A stretch of DNA of 64,000 nt from WVXP01 sp964348095 (GTDB lineage Bacteria; Desulfobacterota; BSN033; WVXP01). The notes below the pieces were generated by a model, which was given only the letters and a program-made list of their open reading frames with translations, was not told the origin of the DNA and did not search any database. Below are positions 16,022 to 24,589 of the stretch, piece after piece (within the stretch, counting starts at the first letter, position 1; the number at the start of each line of letters is the position of its first letter). The DNA lies in NCBI GenBank assembly GCA_964348095.1, contig CAYGBK010000018.1:1-64000 (forward strand). Reading direction: 5' to 3'. Made by a program: the position numbers and the translations under genes.

Positions 16022-16987
16022 TTACAAATTTCCGGCGAAATCGGAAAAGAATTTCAAGAACATCGGGATCATGATTGCAGCTAGGATCAACCCTAAGAAC
16101 ACAATGACGAGAATAGGCAAGAAAACCGCAAAGACGGCTCGTCCTGTCGTTATGTCGTGACTTTCCCTAAGGCCGATAATCTCAATGACCAGAGACCATA
16201 TCCCCCCGACCAATCCTCCCAGAAGGGGGATGATCGCTAACATCTGGGTACTCATTGCATATGCAATAACCCTGAAAGTCGCCTCAAAACCCCTGCGGTT
16301 TCCCCGCACGATCATGAGACTTACGTGGAGAACCCCGCTACCGATAAAGACTCCGATTATTGTTATGATGGGGAGCCCGATGGCTGAACCGATCATTAGG
16401 GGGACATTGACAGTGCCAAAACCTTCAGCGCTGAAAACGGAGCCGAGAAAATACATCATCAGGAACTGATAGATAAGGCCGAACACCCCCCCCAAAACCC
16501 CCATGAGAAGTGCAAAAACCAGAGGCCGACCCAAGCCCCCTCCAACAGGCATTCTGGAGAAAAAGCCGGCTGGCCGAAACAAGACCTCCCACATGGTTCC
16601 GAAAAAAGCCCTCATGAAACCCAGGTTTTCCATGTCTTCCCACGAACAGTAGGATTCTTGAGAGATCTCTTCAGTTTCGGGTCCAATAGGCTCATGGGGT
16701 GTTACATCCGGTCTTGGAGGGACTGCCGTGCGTTCCTCAGGAAACACGCGCTCAATCCGCACTCTCGCACCGATTTCCTCTAAGCGCTGGAGAAGCGCAT
16801 TCGCCTTTTCGATAGAGAGTCCCTTCTTAACGGCCACCGGAGCTCTCTTGAGGAGAGTTTCCGCTTGCGCGGCCGTTAGTCCGAACCGTTGCTGAAGTCC
16901 TGTGACTAGCTCACCACGGGAAGCCTCTCTCACAGGGCCCAAAAGGACGACGCGGCACGTTGGTTCGCCATATGCTGATCTTTCCAC
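16022..16987 (-). CDS. YIP1-family membrane protein with N-terminal ribosomal L7/L12 C-domain-like module
   Basis: 321 residues. Residues 10-80 (REASRGELVTGLQQRFGLTAAQAETLLKRAPVAVKKGLSIEKANALLQRLEEIGARVRIER, given as a region) follow the beta-alpha-alpha-beta-alpha-beta plan of the L7/L12 C-terminal domain, including the APVAVKKG loop and the GARVRIE end. After a Pro/Glu-rich linker (about 80-115) comes a YIP1-type membrane domain with about five helices (about 155-310), including the Gly-rich FALLMGVLGGVFGLIY. YIP1 proteins act in membrane organisation; bacterial roles are unknown. It is monocistronic as far as visible. Confidence 0.78.
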   Translation of the reverse strand: MERSAYGEPTCRVVLLGPVREASRGELVTGLQQRFGLTAAQAETLLKRAPVAVKKGLSIEKANALLQRLEEIGARVRIERVFPEERTAVPPRPDVTPHEPIGPETEEISQESYCSWEDMENLGFMRAFFGTMWEVLFRPAGFFSRMPVGGGLGRPLVFALLMGVLGGVFGLIYQFLMMYFLGSVFSAEGFGTVNVPLMIGSAIGLPIITIIGVFIGSGVLHVSLMIVRGNRRGFEATFRVIAYAMSTQMLAIIPLLGGLVGGIWSLVIEIIGLRESHDITTGRAVFAVFLPILVIVFLGLILAAIMIPMFLKFFSDFAGNL

Positions 16988-17462
16988 TTTGGTTCTCCTC
17001 TAGTGAGAAGTTCCCTTTGTAATAATACAAAAATGCATCTTTGACAACTTTTTTCCTAAGAGATGGGGGAAATTTGATGTGATTCCTCGCCTTTTTTGTA
17101 TCTGACCAGCCGCCTCCATTGGACGATCGCTCTTACGGCTGTGCAATTCCAGATTTAGGTATGGTCTGACTATTCGCCTCTCGTTTCATCCTCAGCCTTT
17201 TTGAGATGAGTGACAAAACGCCTGAGTCTTCATAGTAGAAGGAGTCCTTCAATGTGGACCACCCCATTGACACCCCAAAATGGGATTTCTATAATCTAAT
17301 CGCTTTTGATACTAACGATTTGGGCCTGCCTCTGGTCGCCCGAGATCAAAGGCGGTTGAGCGCATACGGAGGGGGCGGACGACTGATGATAGCATTTTGC
17401 CTAAGGGGTGAGTTACATTATAGAGCGGTCTTGGACCACACCTACTCTGTCTGGTAAGGGAG
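16988..17462. other. Intergenic with one doubtful ORF
   Basis: 475 bases between two genes that point away from each other. A 67-codon frame (GTG 17254 to 17457) has GGAG 9 bases upstream and ends 5 bases before the lipoprotein gene, but its product (MDHPIDTPKWDFYNLIAFD at the start) resembles nothing I know and its composition is not clearly coding. No promoter stands out. Confidence 0.4.
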
Positions 17463-18689
17463 ATGAAGATGTATCGCTTTTTTTCGCTGGTGGTCAAGGT
17501 GGTGCTTGTGTCATTCATTATCGTAGGGTGCTCCCTGCCTGCACGACTCACGGGAAGGCCAGAAGGGCTTGCCCGACTTGAAAGGAGGCACGGGAAACTG
17601 TCGCCAGGAGAAATCGTCGAGCTGGATGGCCAGTTGCTCATTGAATTTGAGGCTCTCCTTGAGCGGTTGGATGATAAAAGGATTGTCTACGTTGGCGAGA
17701 CCCATAATGAAATGGACCATCACGAGGTTCAACTGGAGATACTCAGGGGCCTCTATGGGAGAGATCCACGGCTCGTGATTGGTATGGAGATGTTTGAGAG
17801 GCCCTTTCAAGGCGTCCTCGACCGATTGATTGACGGGGCGATTGACCAAAGGACGTTTCTCAGGGAATCGGAATGGTTTTCGCGGTGGAAGTTCGATTTT
17901 TCCTATTATGAGAGAATACTCAGTTTTGCTCGAAAAAACAAAATCAAAATTCTGGCTCTGAATGCCCCTCGTGAGGTGGTAGACAAAGTTGGAGATTTCG
18001 GGATAAAAGCCCTATCTCGAGAAGAGAAGGCCCTGATCGCCGCCATCGACACGTCAGACCCTCGGCACCGAAGGTACATACGGAAGGTGTTTGATGCCCA
18101 TGAGAAAACATCAGGAGGGAGTTTTGAGCGTTTCTATGAAGCTCAATGTGTGTGGGACGATACCATGGCAGAGACCATATCAGATTTTGTAACGAGCCGG
18201 GATGGAGAGGACAAAAAAATCATTGTCTTTTCTGGGTCTGGGCACATAGTCCACAAGTTTGGAATCCCGGAGAGGGCTTTTCGGCGGACCGGTCTTCCCT
18301 ATGCCACTATTCTTCCTTCAAGGCTCAAAAAGATACCCAAGAAGCTCTACGACGAGAAAGAGCCTTCCCTTGTCATCGCAGACTTTCTCTGGCTAACAGA
18401 GGGCTCATTGCTCAAGAAGGCTCGGTTAGGGGTAGTGGCTGAGAACAGCTTGGCGCCGGAAAAGGGTGTAGTGATCAGGACAGTTGTAAAGGGCTCTTCC
18501 GCGGATAAGGCTGGCATTCAGCCTGGGGACACCATTGTTGCCATCGATGAGGGGACCATTGATGATATGGTGGACCTTCGTCTCGCCCTATCTGAGAAAG
18601 AGCCAGGAACTGTGAGCCGAGTCATCTTTTTCCGAGATGATGTGAGAGAGGAAGCAGAGGTAACATTTATCAAATCAGGGTTTCATTAG
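17463..18689 (+). CDS. ChaN-family lipoprotein with C-terminal PDZ domain
   Basis: 408 residues. The N-terminus is a lipoprotein signal (hydrophobic 8-22, lipobox FIIVGC, Cys about 23). Residues 70-300 are the ChaN/haem-binding-uptake domain: YVGETHNEMDHH carries the conserved Glu/His pair, followed by GMEMFERPFQ and FSGSGHIVHKFGIPER. Residues about 325-400 form a PDZ domain (AENSLAPEKGVVIRTVVKGSSADKAGIQPGDTIVAI, given as a region). The family is linked to iron/haem handling and to TIKI-like proteases. The PDZ addition suggests binding of protein C-termini in the periplasm. It converges with trpS, 50 bases apart. Confidence 0.87.
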   Translation: MKMYRFFSLVVKVVLVSFIIVGCSLPARLTGRPEGLARLERRHGKLSPGEIVELDGQLLIEFEALLERLDDKRIVYVGETHNEMDHHEVQLEILRGLYGRDPRLVIGMEMFERPFQGVLDRLIDGAIDQRTFLRESEWFSRWKFDFSYYERILSFARKNKIKILALNAPREVVDKVGDFGIKALSREEKALIAAIDTSDPRHRRYIRKVFDAHEKTSGGSFERFYEAQCVWDDTMAETISDFVTSRDGEDKKIIVFSGSGHIVHKFGIPERAFRRTGLPYATILPSRLKKIPKKLYDEKEPSLVIADFLWLTEGSLLKKARLGVVAENSLAPEKGVVIRTVVKGSSADKAGIQPGDTIVAIDEGTIDDMVDLRLALSEKEPGTVSRVIFFRDDVREEAEVTFIKSGFH

Positions 18690-18739
18690 ATTATCTTCCC
18701 CGTGGCTCTTCCTCAGTCGACTCATTTCGCACTTTTCTC

Positions 18740-19750
18740 TTAGACGTTTCGGTTCGTAGGCGTAAGCCCCATGCGATCCCTGACTTCGTCCATCACCCCT
18801 GACGCTATTTCCCGACAGCGATCTGCTCCCCCAGTGAGATTCTCTTTGACACGGCCGATGTTGCGCTGAAGGTCTGCAGCCCTTTCTTGGATAGGCTTTA
18901 GATGAGCAACCATGTTCTTCCAAAGAATTTTCTTACAGTCGATGCAACCGATGGCAGCTGTTCGGCAATCGTGGGCAATTTGTCTGACCTCCTCAGGACT
19001 TGAGAATGCACGATGGAGGCTGTAAATGTTACATTTCCGTGGATTGCCCGGATCGTGACGGCGTACCCGATTGACGTCGGTGACAGCGATTCTGAGCTTT
19101 TCCCAGATAGCCTCAGGGGACTCGAGCAGCCCGATGGTGTTGTTCATACTCTTGGACATCTTGCTCTTCCCATCTAACCCGAGAATCTTTGGCGCTTTCG
19201 ATTCAAGCACTACAGGTTCTGGGAAAACGTGTCCGAATCGAGCATTGAATTTCCGAGCAATCTCCCGAGTGAGCTCAACATGCTGGTACTGGTCCTTTCC
19301 CACGGGCACGTACCCAGCCTTGTAAATCAAGATATCTGCCGCCTGTAGCACGGGATAGTCTAAAAGCCCCATGTTGATATTCTTCCGATGTTGCTTCCCT
19401 TTCTGTTTGAATTGGGTCATTCTCTCTAGATCGCCAATGGGGGTCAGGCAGTTGAATACCCAGGTCAACTCCGTGTGTTCCGGGATGTGAGATTGAACAA
19501 AAAGAGTACATTTGTCCCGAGTCAGACCACAGGCAATGCAGATCAGTGCTGTGTCAAGGATCTTCTGCTGCATCAGGGGAGGCTCATAATCTATGGTGAC
19601 GGCATGGTAGTCGACAATGCAATAAATGCAGTCGTATTCCTCGGTGAGTTTCACCCAGTTCTGTATGGCTCCTAAATAGTTTCCAATATGAACGTCACCG
19701 GTGGGTTGAATCCCGCTAAAAATCCTCTTCGGTTTGGTATCAATCGTCAT
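18740..19750 (-). CDS. trpS: Tryptophan--tRNA ligase
   Basis: Charges tRNA(Trp). 336 residues from the ATG at 19750, chosen because it follows GAGGAGG and begins the family pattern MTIDTKPKRIFSGIQPTGDV. An in-frame ATG 43 codons upstream only adds a Cys/Arg-rich stretch without family likeness. Class I motifs are HIGN (residues 21-24) and KMSKS (about 201-205). The 255-base leader contains a promoter, a short frame with tandem Trp codons, and a hairpin with a T-run, so expression is probably controlled by transcription attenuation (see separate entries). Confidence 0.95.
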   Translation of the reverse strand: MTIDTKPKRIFSGIQPTGDVHIGNYLGAIQNWVKLTEEYDCIYCIVDYHAVTIDYEPPLMQQKILDTALICIACGLTRDKCTLFVQSHIPEHTELTWVFNCLTPIGDLERMTQFKQKGKQHRKNINMGLLDYPVLQAADILIYKAGYVPVGKDQYQHVELTREIARKFNARFGHVFPEPVVLESKAPKILGLDGKSKMSKSMNNTIGLLESPEAIWEKLRIAVTDVNRVRRHDPGNPRKCNIYSLHRAFSSPEEVRQIAHDCRTAAIGCIDCKKILWKNMVAHLKPIQERAADLQRNIGRVKENLTGGADRCREIASGVMDEVRDRMGLTPTNRNV

Positions 19751-19880
19751 GACGACCAGCCTCCTCAGAAAGTGGCAGAAAAAACTGGGTTCTGCACGCT
19801 TGAATCGACAGGTTCGAAGGTGCTGCACCCCGTTTCTATTTTCGTGTCTGTACCATTGCCTCTGTGAAAAGGAACACAAT

Positions 19881-19908
19881 AAGAAAAGCCATGGGCATTG
19901 CCCATGGC
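19881..19908 (-). terminator. Attenuator terminator in the trpS leader
   Basis: On the minus strand a perfect 9-bp stem, GCCATGGGC (19908-19900) with GCCCATGGC (19896-19888), encloses a 3-base loop and is followed by TTTTCTT. It lies 13 bases after the leader-peptide stop and about 130 bases before trpS. Confidence 0.75.
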
Positions 19909-19921
19909 CGCTCCCTGAATC

Positions 19922-20005
19922 CTATCCGGTTTTTATCTGTCCAGGAGGATCTGGGCCTGAGTCCAAGATTTTGCCATACCACCAAAATAACGTCGAATTC
20001 TTCAC
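19922..20005 (-). CDS. Candidate Trp leader peptide upstream of trpS
   Basis: A 27-codon frame with a GTG start at 20005, preceded 10 bases upstream by GGAG (in ATGGAGAT). It reads MKNSTLFWWYGKILDSGPD and eight more residues. The tandem Trp codons (TGG TGG, 19984-19979) are codons 8-9. Two adjacent Trp codons in a short frame, between a promoter and a terminator and ahead of trpS, is the classic layout of ribosome-stalling attenuation as in TrpL. A segment GCCCA (19956-19952), 23-27 bases past the Trp codons, could pair with TGGGC of the terminator's first arm (19904-19900) as an antiterminator, though only over 5 bp. Confidence 0.65.
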   Translation of the reverse strand: MKNSTLFWWYGKILDSGPDPPGQIKTG

Positions 20006-20045
20006 GTCAGTCTATCTCCATCCATAGCAGCAGGATAGGGTAAAC

Positions 20046-20074
20046 ACTCTACACGTTGTCAGAGAAAATGTCAA
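20046..20074 (-). promoter_or_regulatory. Sigma-70 promoter for the trpS leader
   Basis: On the minus strand, TTGACA (20074-20069), a 17-base spacer and TAGAGT (20051-20046). Start of transcription would be near 20039, about 34 bases before the leader GTG and about 150 bases before the attenuator hairpin ends. The bases between this and the stop of the next gene (20345) show nothing else clear. Confidence 0.65.
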
Positions 20075-20344
20075 TTCTGAGGCTTGCGGAGTCTCCTCAA
20101 AGAATCAGCGTAGAATCACGCAAAGTTAATGAGCACGGGCGAAGAACTGGAATGTCAAATGACAAAGGCTGAAATCCAAACGAATGTCAACGCTCACATG
20201 ACAAAGCAGGAATAACGGTTGACAGGATCGGTGGCTGATCGATGTGTTATCCATATAACTAATTAATTGTTAGAGGTATTTCAATTTGTTGACATTTAGG
20301 CGTTGGGATTTGATTTGATATTTGAATAAGGCCACAGGCTGACC

Positions 20345-21790
20345 CTATCCCTTCCAACCGGACTTTCCTGACACGAGGCCCTTGAACCGTTCACGAATTC
20401 TTCTGTCAACATCCTCGGACAGAAATACTGCGGGGTTATCTCGGGTAAGAATTGTCCTCGCTTCATGAAGGGCACGGGTGCTCGCGTCGGGTCGTCCATT
20501 ATCCTCCCAGGCTTGCCGGGTCTCACGAGTCGCCACCCTGGGGAGTAAAGCGGTCGTTCGCATATGCGCTGTGGTGTGCCTTTTATCCATATAGGTGCCA
20601 CCCGGCCCAATCTCTTCGATCAAATCTAGAGAGAGGTTTTCCTCGCTGAACTCTATTCCCCGGTCGAGACGTTTTAGCATTAGGGCGATCTCGTTATCAA
20701 TGACCGCCTTGCTGAAGTCAAAGGCCATCATTCCGCCCAGAAGCCCTCCCATATTGAGCATATCCGCCCCCGCAAGAAGTGCTGCCGTGGTGTTCATGCC
20801 GGTTTCGTATCCGGATTGGGCGTCGTTGGTGTGGGCGTTGGTCAGCCCAATGTAGCCACCTGACGGAACCCCGTAGAACCGGGCCATCTGGCTGTGGGCC
20901 ATCTGCAGGATCCCCGTTTCGATTGCGCCTGGCGCATAGTTACCCGTGCGCAGGTCTGCCACGGTGGAGAGAACGGAATAGATGAGCGGAGTTCCTGGGT
21001 GGACCATCTGCATGAGTGCACCCAAGGCCAGGAATTCAGCGTTGCCCAGTGTCAGTGTTCCGGTTAAGGTCATAGGCGCTGTCATGCCGGCATTCGGCGC
21101 AATGGTTCCATACACAGGCAATCCGTTCTTAGTGAGGTGTAGCAGTGCTTCCGTCGATTCAACATCCATTGTCAGGGGCGAGATCATAGGGCAATAGTGA
21201 TGGTTAATGATAGGTCGCCTTCTGTAGATTTCTTCTCCCCCTGAAATGATGGCGCCCAGTTCAAGCACCACGAGAAGCTCCTTCAGGTTTGGCGTGTTAC
21301 TGCGAATGGGTTTAAGGCAATTCTTCAGGGCCGGATAGAAACGTGAAAGGCTGAACTGGCCCTCGGGAGCATCATCGGCGAGGGTTGATATGGAGAACAC
21401 ATCGAACCCTGGTAGTTCGTTGATAAGGAAGGCAATGTTTGCAATGTCTGTGGATGTAGCGCGCCTCACCTCACCCGTCTCGGGATCGACGATATCGGGA
21501 ACGGAGCTCCCCGTTACCATCACAGGCCTATCCCCTGGGATCGTCCTGTCAAATTTCGGATCACGGCCCCTGAATGTGAAGGTGGGCACGAAGGCCTTCT
21601 GGTACTCTTCAACCACGGCCCGGGGAAGCCTGACGGTTAGGGTTTCGGGATCCCCGTTGCCGCCGTGGGTGTTGTAAATGTGTCGTGCCTTCTCATTCCG
21701 GACGAGGATGCCCACGTTTTCGAGGATTTCCAGAGATCCGTCGTGAACCCTCTCAACTTCTCGAGGACTCAGGAGTTCTGTGAGCGCCAT
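20345..21790 (-). CDS. Trimethylamine methyltransferase (MttB) family protein, non-pyrrolysine type
   Basis: 481 residues, full length for the family, with no in-frame amber codon, so it does not need pyrrolysine. Such members include glycine-betaine and other quaternary-amine demethylases that methylate a corrinoid protein. Family stretches are NTPNLKELLVVLELGAII, TGTLTLGNAEFLALGALMQ, SGGYIGLTNAHTNDAQSGYE and MLNMGGLLGGMMAFDF, plus C-terminal GPGGTYMDKRHTTAHMR. No corrinoid protein, MtrH-type methyltransferase or RamA-like activator is adjacent; the substrate stays open. Confidence 0.92.
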   Translation of the reverse strand: MALTELLSPREVERVHDGSLEILENVGILVRNEKARHIYNTHGGNGDPETLTVRLPRAVVEEYQKAFVPTFTFRGRDPKFDRTIPGDRPVMVTGSSVPDIVDPETGEVRRATSTDIANIAFLINELPGFDVFSISTLADDAPEGQFSLSRFYPALKNCLKPIRSNTPNLKELLVVLELGAIISGGEEIYRRRPIINHHYCPMISPLTMDVESTEALLHLTKNGLPVYGTIAPNAGMTAPMTLTGTLTLGNAEFLALGALMQMVHPGTPLIYSVLSTVADLRTGNYAPGAIETGILQMAHSQMARFYGVPSGGYIGLTNAHTNDAQSGYETGMNTTAALLAGADMLNMGGLLGGMMAFDFSKAVIDNEIALMLKRLDRGIEFSEENLSLDLIEEIGPGGTYMDKRHTTAHMRTTALLPRVATRETRQAWEDNGRPDASTRALHEARTILTRDNPAVFLSEDVDRRIRERFKGLVSGKSGWKG

Positions 21791-21939
21791 GCCAGCTCCT
21801 TTTTTTCAGCCCCACGCCAAGTAATTTGAGAGGGCAGGAACCCCCCCGAACTGATCGATTTCACAGCGTGTTTCTTGAAGCGAGGCCTACCGAGTCAATC
21901 TCATTATAATGCCCGCAATAGGGGGGACCCCCTGTCTCG

Positions 21940-23268
21940 TTAGGACGAAGAGACTTCTTTGATCGCCTCCACAAGAATCGAAAGGCCCATTTCCGCCTCC
22001 TCACGACTCAGAACTAGGGGCGGGCTTATGCGAATGCTACTGGTACCGCATTCGAGGAGGAGCAATCCCCTCTGATGGGCCTTTTTGATGATGTCGTTTC
22101 GCTTCTCAGAGTCGATGGTTTTCGTACGTTTGTCCGTCACAATTTCGATGCCGATCATTAGCCCTTTTCCCCGGACGTCCCCGATGATCTCATAGTGATC
22201 TTTCAACTGTTCCAACTGAGCCAGCATCCACGCGCCAACCTGGGCAGCATTGTCGATAAGTCCATTTTGCAAGAGTTCAATTGTCTCGAGGGCTGCCGCA
22301 CAGGAGAGAGGGTTTCCCCCAAAGGTAGTGCCGTGAGCTCCGGGTTCCCAAGTCAGGACGTCGTCCCTAGCCACCATGATTCCCAGAGGCAATCCTGATG
22401 CGATTCCCTTGGCCAGAGAGATTATGTCAGGCTCGATCTGCCAGTGGTCAACGGCAAAGAACCTGCCCGTTCGGCCTGACCCTGACTGGATCTCGTCGGC
22501 AACGAGGAGGATTTCATACTCCTGGGTAAGCGTCCTCAGGGCAGGCAAGAATTCAGGCGGAGGAACGATGTAGCCTCCTTCACCCTGAATCGGTTCGACG
22601 ATGACAGCAGCAACGTCTTCTGGTGCGACGATTTTTTGAAAAACAACCTCTTTGATGTAGGAAACGCAATAGATCCCGCAATCACCATGGCTCAGCTTGA
22701 AGGGGCATCGATAACAATAGGGATAATGGGCGAAGTAGACTTCGGGCAGCATGGGCCCCATGAATTTTCTGTGAGTGATCTTGCTGGCGCTCAGAGACAT
22801 CGCTCCAAAAGTTCTCCCGTGGAAAGAGCCTATGAAAGAGATCAATCCGGGCCTTCGTGTCTTGTGCCTCGCTGCCTTTACCGCGGCTTCGATGACCTCT
22901 GTTCCTGAGTTTCCAAGAAAAATCCGCTTTTGGCTATTTCCCGGAGCTCGGCCTGAGATTTTCTCGGCCAAACGAATCTCTGCATCGAAAAAGAAAGTGG
23001 GTCCCACGTGTAAGAATTTCTTCAACTGTCTCTCCACCGCTTGGATTACCCTGGGATGGCAGGACCCGGTATTGAGAACCGCAATGCCTCCGATGAAGTC
23101 AAGGAAGCAATTCCCGTCCACGTCTTGTATGAATGCCCCCTCCGCCTTCTCAGCGACAAAGTCGAATGTAAATGGACCCTGGGGGTAACGATATCGTTTG
23201 TTCTCCTCCAACAGGCGGCTCGCACGAGGGCCTGGAAGCTCCGTTTTGATCAGGGCTTTTCTGTTCAT
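21940..23268 (-). CDS. Class III aminotransferase (acetylornithine / 4-aminobutyrate type)
   Basis: PLP-dependent enzyme, 442 residues. It shows GNSGTEVIEAAVKAARH, SFHGRTFGAMSLSASK, EPIQGEGGY, LLVADEIQSGSGRTGRF and the PLP lysine in ISLAKGIASGLPLG. A Cys-rich insert YPYCYRCPFKLSHGDCGIYC follows the LPEVYFAHYP region; it is typical of the archaeal/deltaproteobacterial branch annotated as acetylornithine or GABA aminotransferase-like. No arginine or GABA pathway genes are near, so the exact amino donor is unclear. A hairpin of six G and five C residues after the stop lacks a T-run. Confidence 0.92.
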   Translation of the reverse strand: MNRKALIKTELPGPRASRLLEENKRYRYPQGPFTFDFVAEKAEGAFIQDVDGNCFLDFIGGIAVLNTGSCHPRVIQAVERQLKKFLHVGPTFFFDAEIRLAEKISGRAPGNSQKRIFLGNSGTEVIEAAVKAARHKTRRPGLISFIGSFHGRTFGAMSLSASKITHRKFMGPMLPEVYFAHYPYCYRCPFKLSHGDCGIYCVSYIKEVVFQKIVAPEDVAAVIVEPIQGEGGYIVPPPEFLPALRTLTQEYEILLVADEIQSGSGRTGRFFAVDHWQIEPDIISLAKGIASGLPLGIMVARDDVLTWEPGAHGTTFGGNPLSCAAALETIELLQNGLIDNAAQVGAWMLAQLEQLKDHYEIIGDVRGKGLMIGIEIVTDKRTKTIDSEKRNDIIKKAHQRGLLLLECGTSSIRISPPLVLSREEAEMGLSILVEAIKEVSSS

Positions 23269-23390
23269 TGCTCATCCTTCCCATGTGGTCTAGAATTTGA
23301 AGAGATCTCACTACTATACGCCACCTTGATGGGACTTTGTCAAAAAAATATGAGCAAGAAACATGTCCAGGACCGCTCAAGGGGAAAAGA

Positions 23391-23770
23391 AGCTCTGAGC
23401 GCGAATCAAGATTTTTTCGCTAGGAATATCCTAGCACACTGGACGTTTCCACAATTTCTCACAGAGCACACAGAGCCTCAGAGGGAACTTCCTCTGGATT
23501 GGTGAGAGGCCAATCCAGAGGAAGTTACTTGGCCTAATTTTTCCCATCAAAAAATTAGGCCAAAAGCCTGATCCGTTGATCTTCTTACTCTGCGAACTCT
23601 GAGAGCTCGAGCGATACCCCGCAGATTTCTGTGGGGGAGAGCGGGCGAGAGAAACTAGTGCTTTTATGGAAAGCCGTTTTCATCAGACAAAAGCCAAAAA
23701 AAGGGATTTGCGGACGGACCCCGGGGAATACTGATCCCATTCTTCCACGAACGTACCTCAGGGACATGAG
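23391..23770 (-). repeat. Dispersed structured repeat, copy B
   Basis: The inverted relative of 10119-10523. The 13-bp stem (23490-23502 with 23510-23522) and the 14-bp stem (23529-23542 with 23550-23563) are both perfectly kept, while the loops differ. Copy B has a different short segment (about 23615-23640) where A and C share CCCTGCTCAGGATCGC. It fills the gap between the aminotransferase and the UDG-like gene. Confidence 0.9.
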
Positions 23771-23869
23771 CGTTTTAACAAAACTCAGGAAACTCCGGTG
23801 ATCTTCTTCTTGACTTTCCCTGTTTCTGTCCCTTTAATTCAAATGGAAAAAACTAGTCACAGGGAAGCG

Positions 23870-24568
23870 ATGATCTCCCCTCTCCTCAGCTTCCTGTCTT
23901 TACTGACAGCCACCCCTCCTTTTGAGGGCGTTTTTAATCCCTGGGCCGATGTGGACAGAGAAAACGATATGGGTCCTGATTGCCCTGAGATTCGTCGGAG
24001 ACATCTTGCTCGTTATCTTGAATGTCGCATTGGGAAGGCATTCTATCTTCTTGTTGGAGAGGCCGTTGGATATCAGGGGGGACACTTCAGCGGCATTCCG
24101 ATGACCTCTGAGCGGATCCTTCTGGGGTTTCACGGATCGAGGGGAATACGTCCTGACCATGTCGTGCCCGGGCTTGACCCTCAGCGAACAAGCAAGCCTG
24201 AAAAGATGCCCCGGGGTTTTTCAGAGCCAACAGCCACGATTGTCTGGGAGGCCGTTCTCAGGTCTGGATGTCAGTCGACAGATTTTGTCTTATGGAACGC
24301 GTTTCCATGGCACCCGTTCAATCCAAAACGAGGGATTCTGAGTAATCGGAAGCCAAAAGAAAAAGAAATGATATACGGCACGGAGGCAGGGATGAGCTTT
24401 TTGGAGTTATTCCCAGATGCTATAGTGATCGCAGTGGGAAAGGTCTCAGCCCAATGGTTCGATTCTTTACAGGTTGCCCATTATTCGGTGAGGCACCCGA
24501 CCCAGGGAGGGGCCAGGCAGTTCAGAAGTCAGCTGTCAGAGGTCATGAAAAGAACGAAAACACCCTGA
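23870..24568 (+). CDS. Uracil-DNA glycosylase-superfamily protein
   Basis: 232 residues from ATG 23870; upstream in-frame ATGs at 23798 and 23843 exist, but only this one gives the usual short start (MISPLLSFLSLL) and follows AGGGAAG. Family stretches are VFNPWADVDREND, LLVGEAVGYQGGHFSGIPMTSE (the water-activating and glycine-rich loop region), FVLWNAFPWHPF, and a C-terminal RHPTQGGARQF equivalent to the His-containing DNA-binding loop. Removes uracil from DNA if active. This is a divergent branch, not canonical Ung. The 5-FTHF cyclo-ligase-like gene follows 21 bases later. Confidence 0.78.
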   Translation: MISPLLSFLSLLTATPPFEGVFNPWADVDRENDMGPDCPEIRRRHLARYLECRIGKAFYLLVGEAVGYQGGHFSGIPMTSERILLGFHGSRGIRPDHVVPGLDPQRTSKPEKMPRGFSEPTATIVWEAVLRSGCQSTDFVLWNAFPWHPFNPKRGILSNRKPKEKEMIYGTEAGMSFLELFPDAIVIAVGKVSAQWFDSLQVAHYSVRHPTQGGARQFRSQLSEVMKRTKTP

Positions 24569-24589
24569 AGATGAGAGATATGATGGCCC

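Noticed and set aside
17254..17457. 67-codon frame ahead of the ChaN-like gene
   Set aside because: It has a possible GGAG site, but its composition and product have no family likeness; kept only as a note in the intergenic entry.
20345..21790. Pyrrolysine-containing trimethylamine methyltransferase
   Set aside because: The frame is complete without an internal TAG, and no pyl genes are seen.
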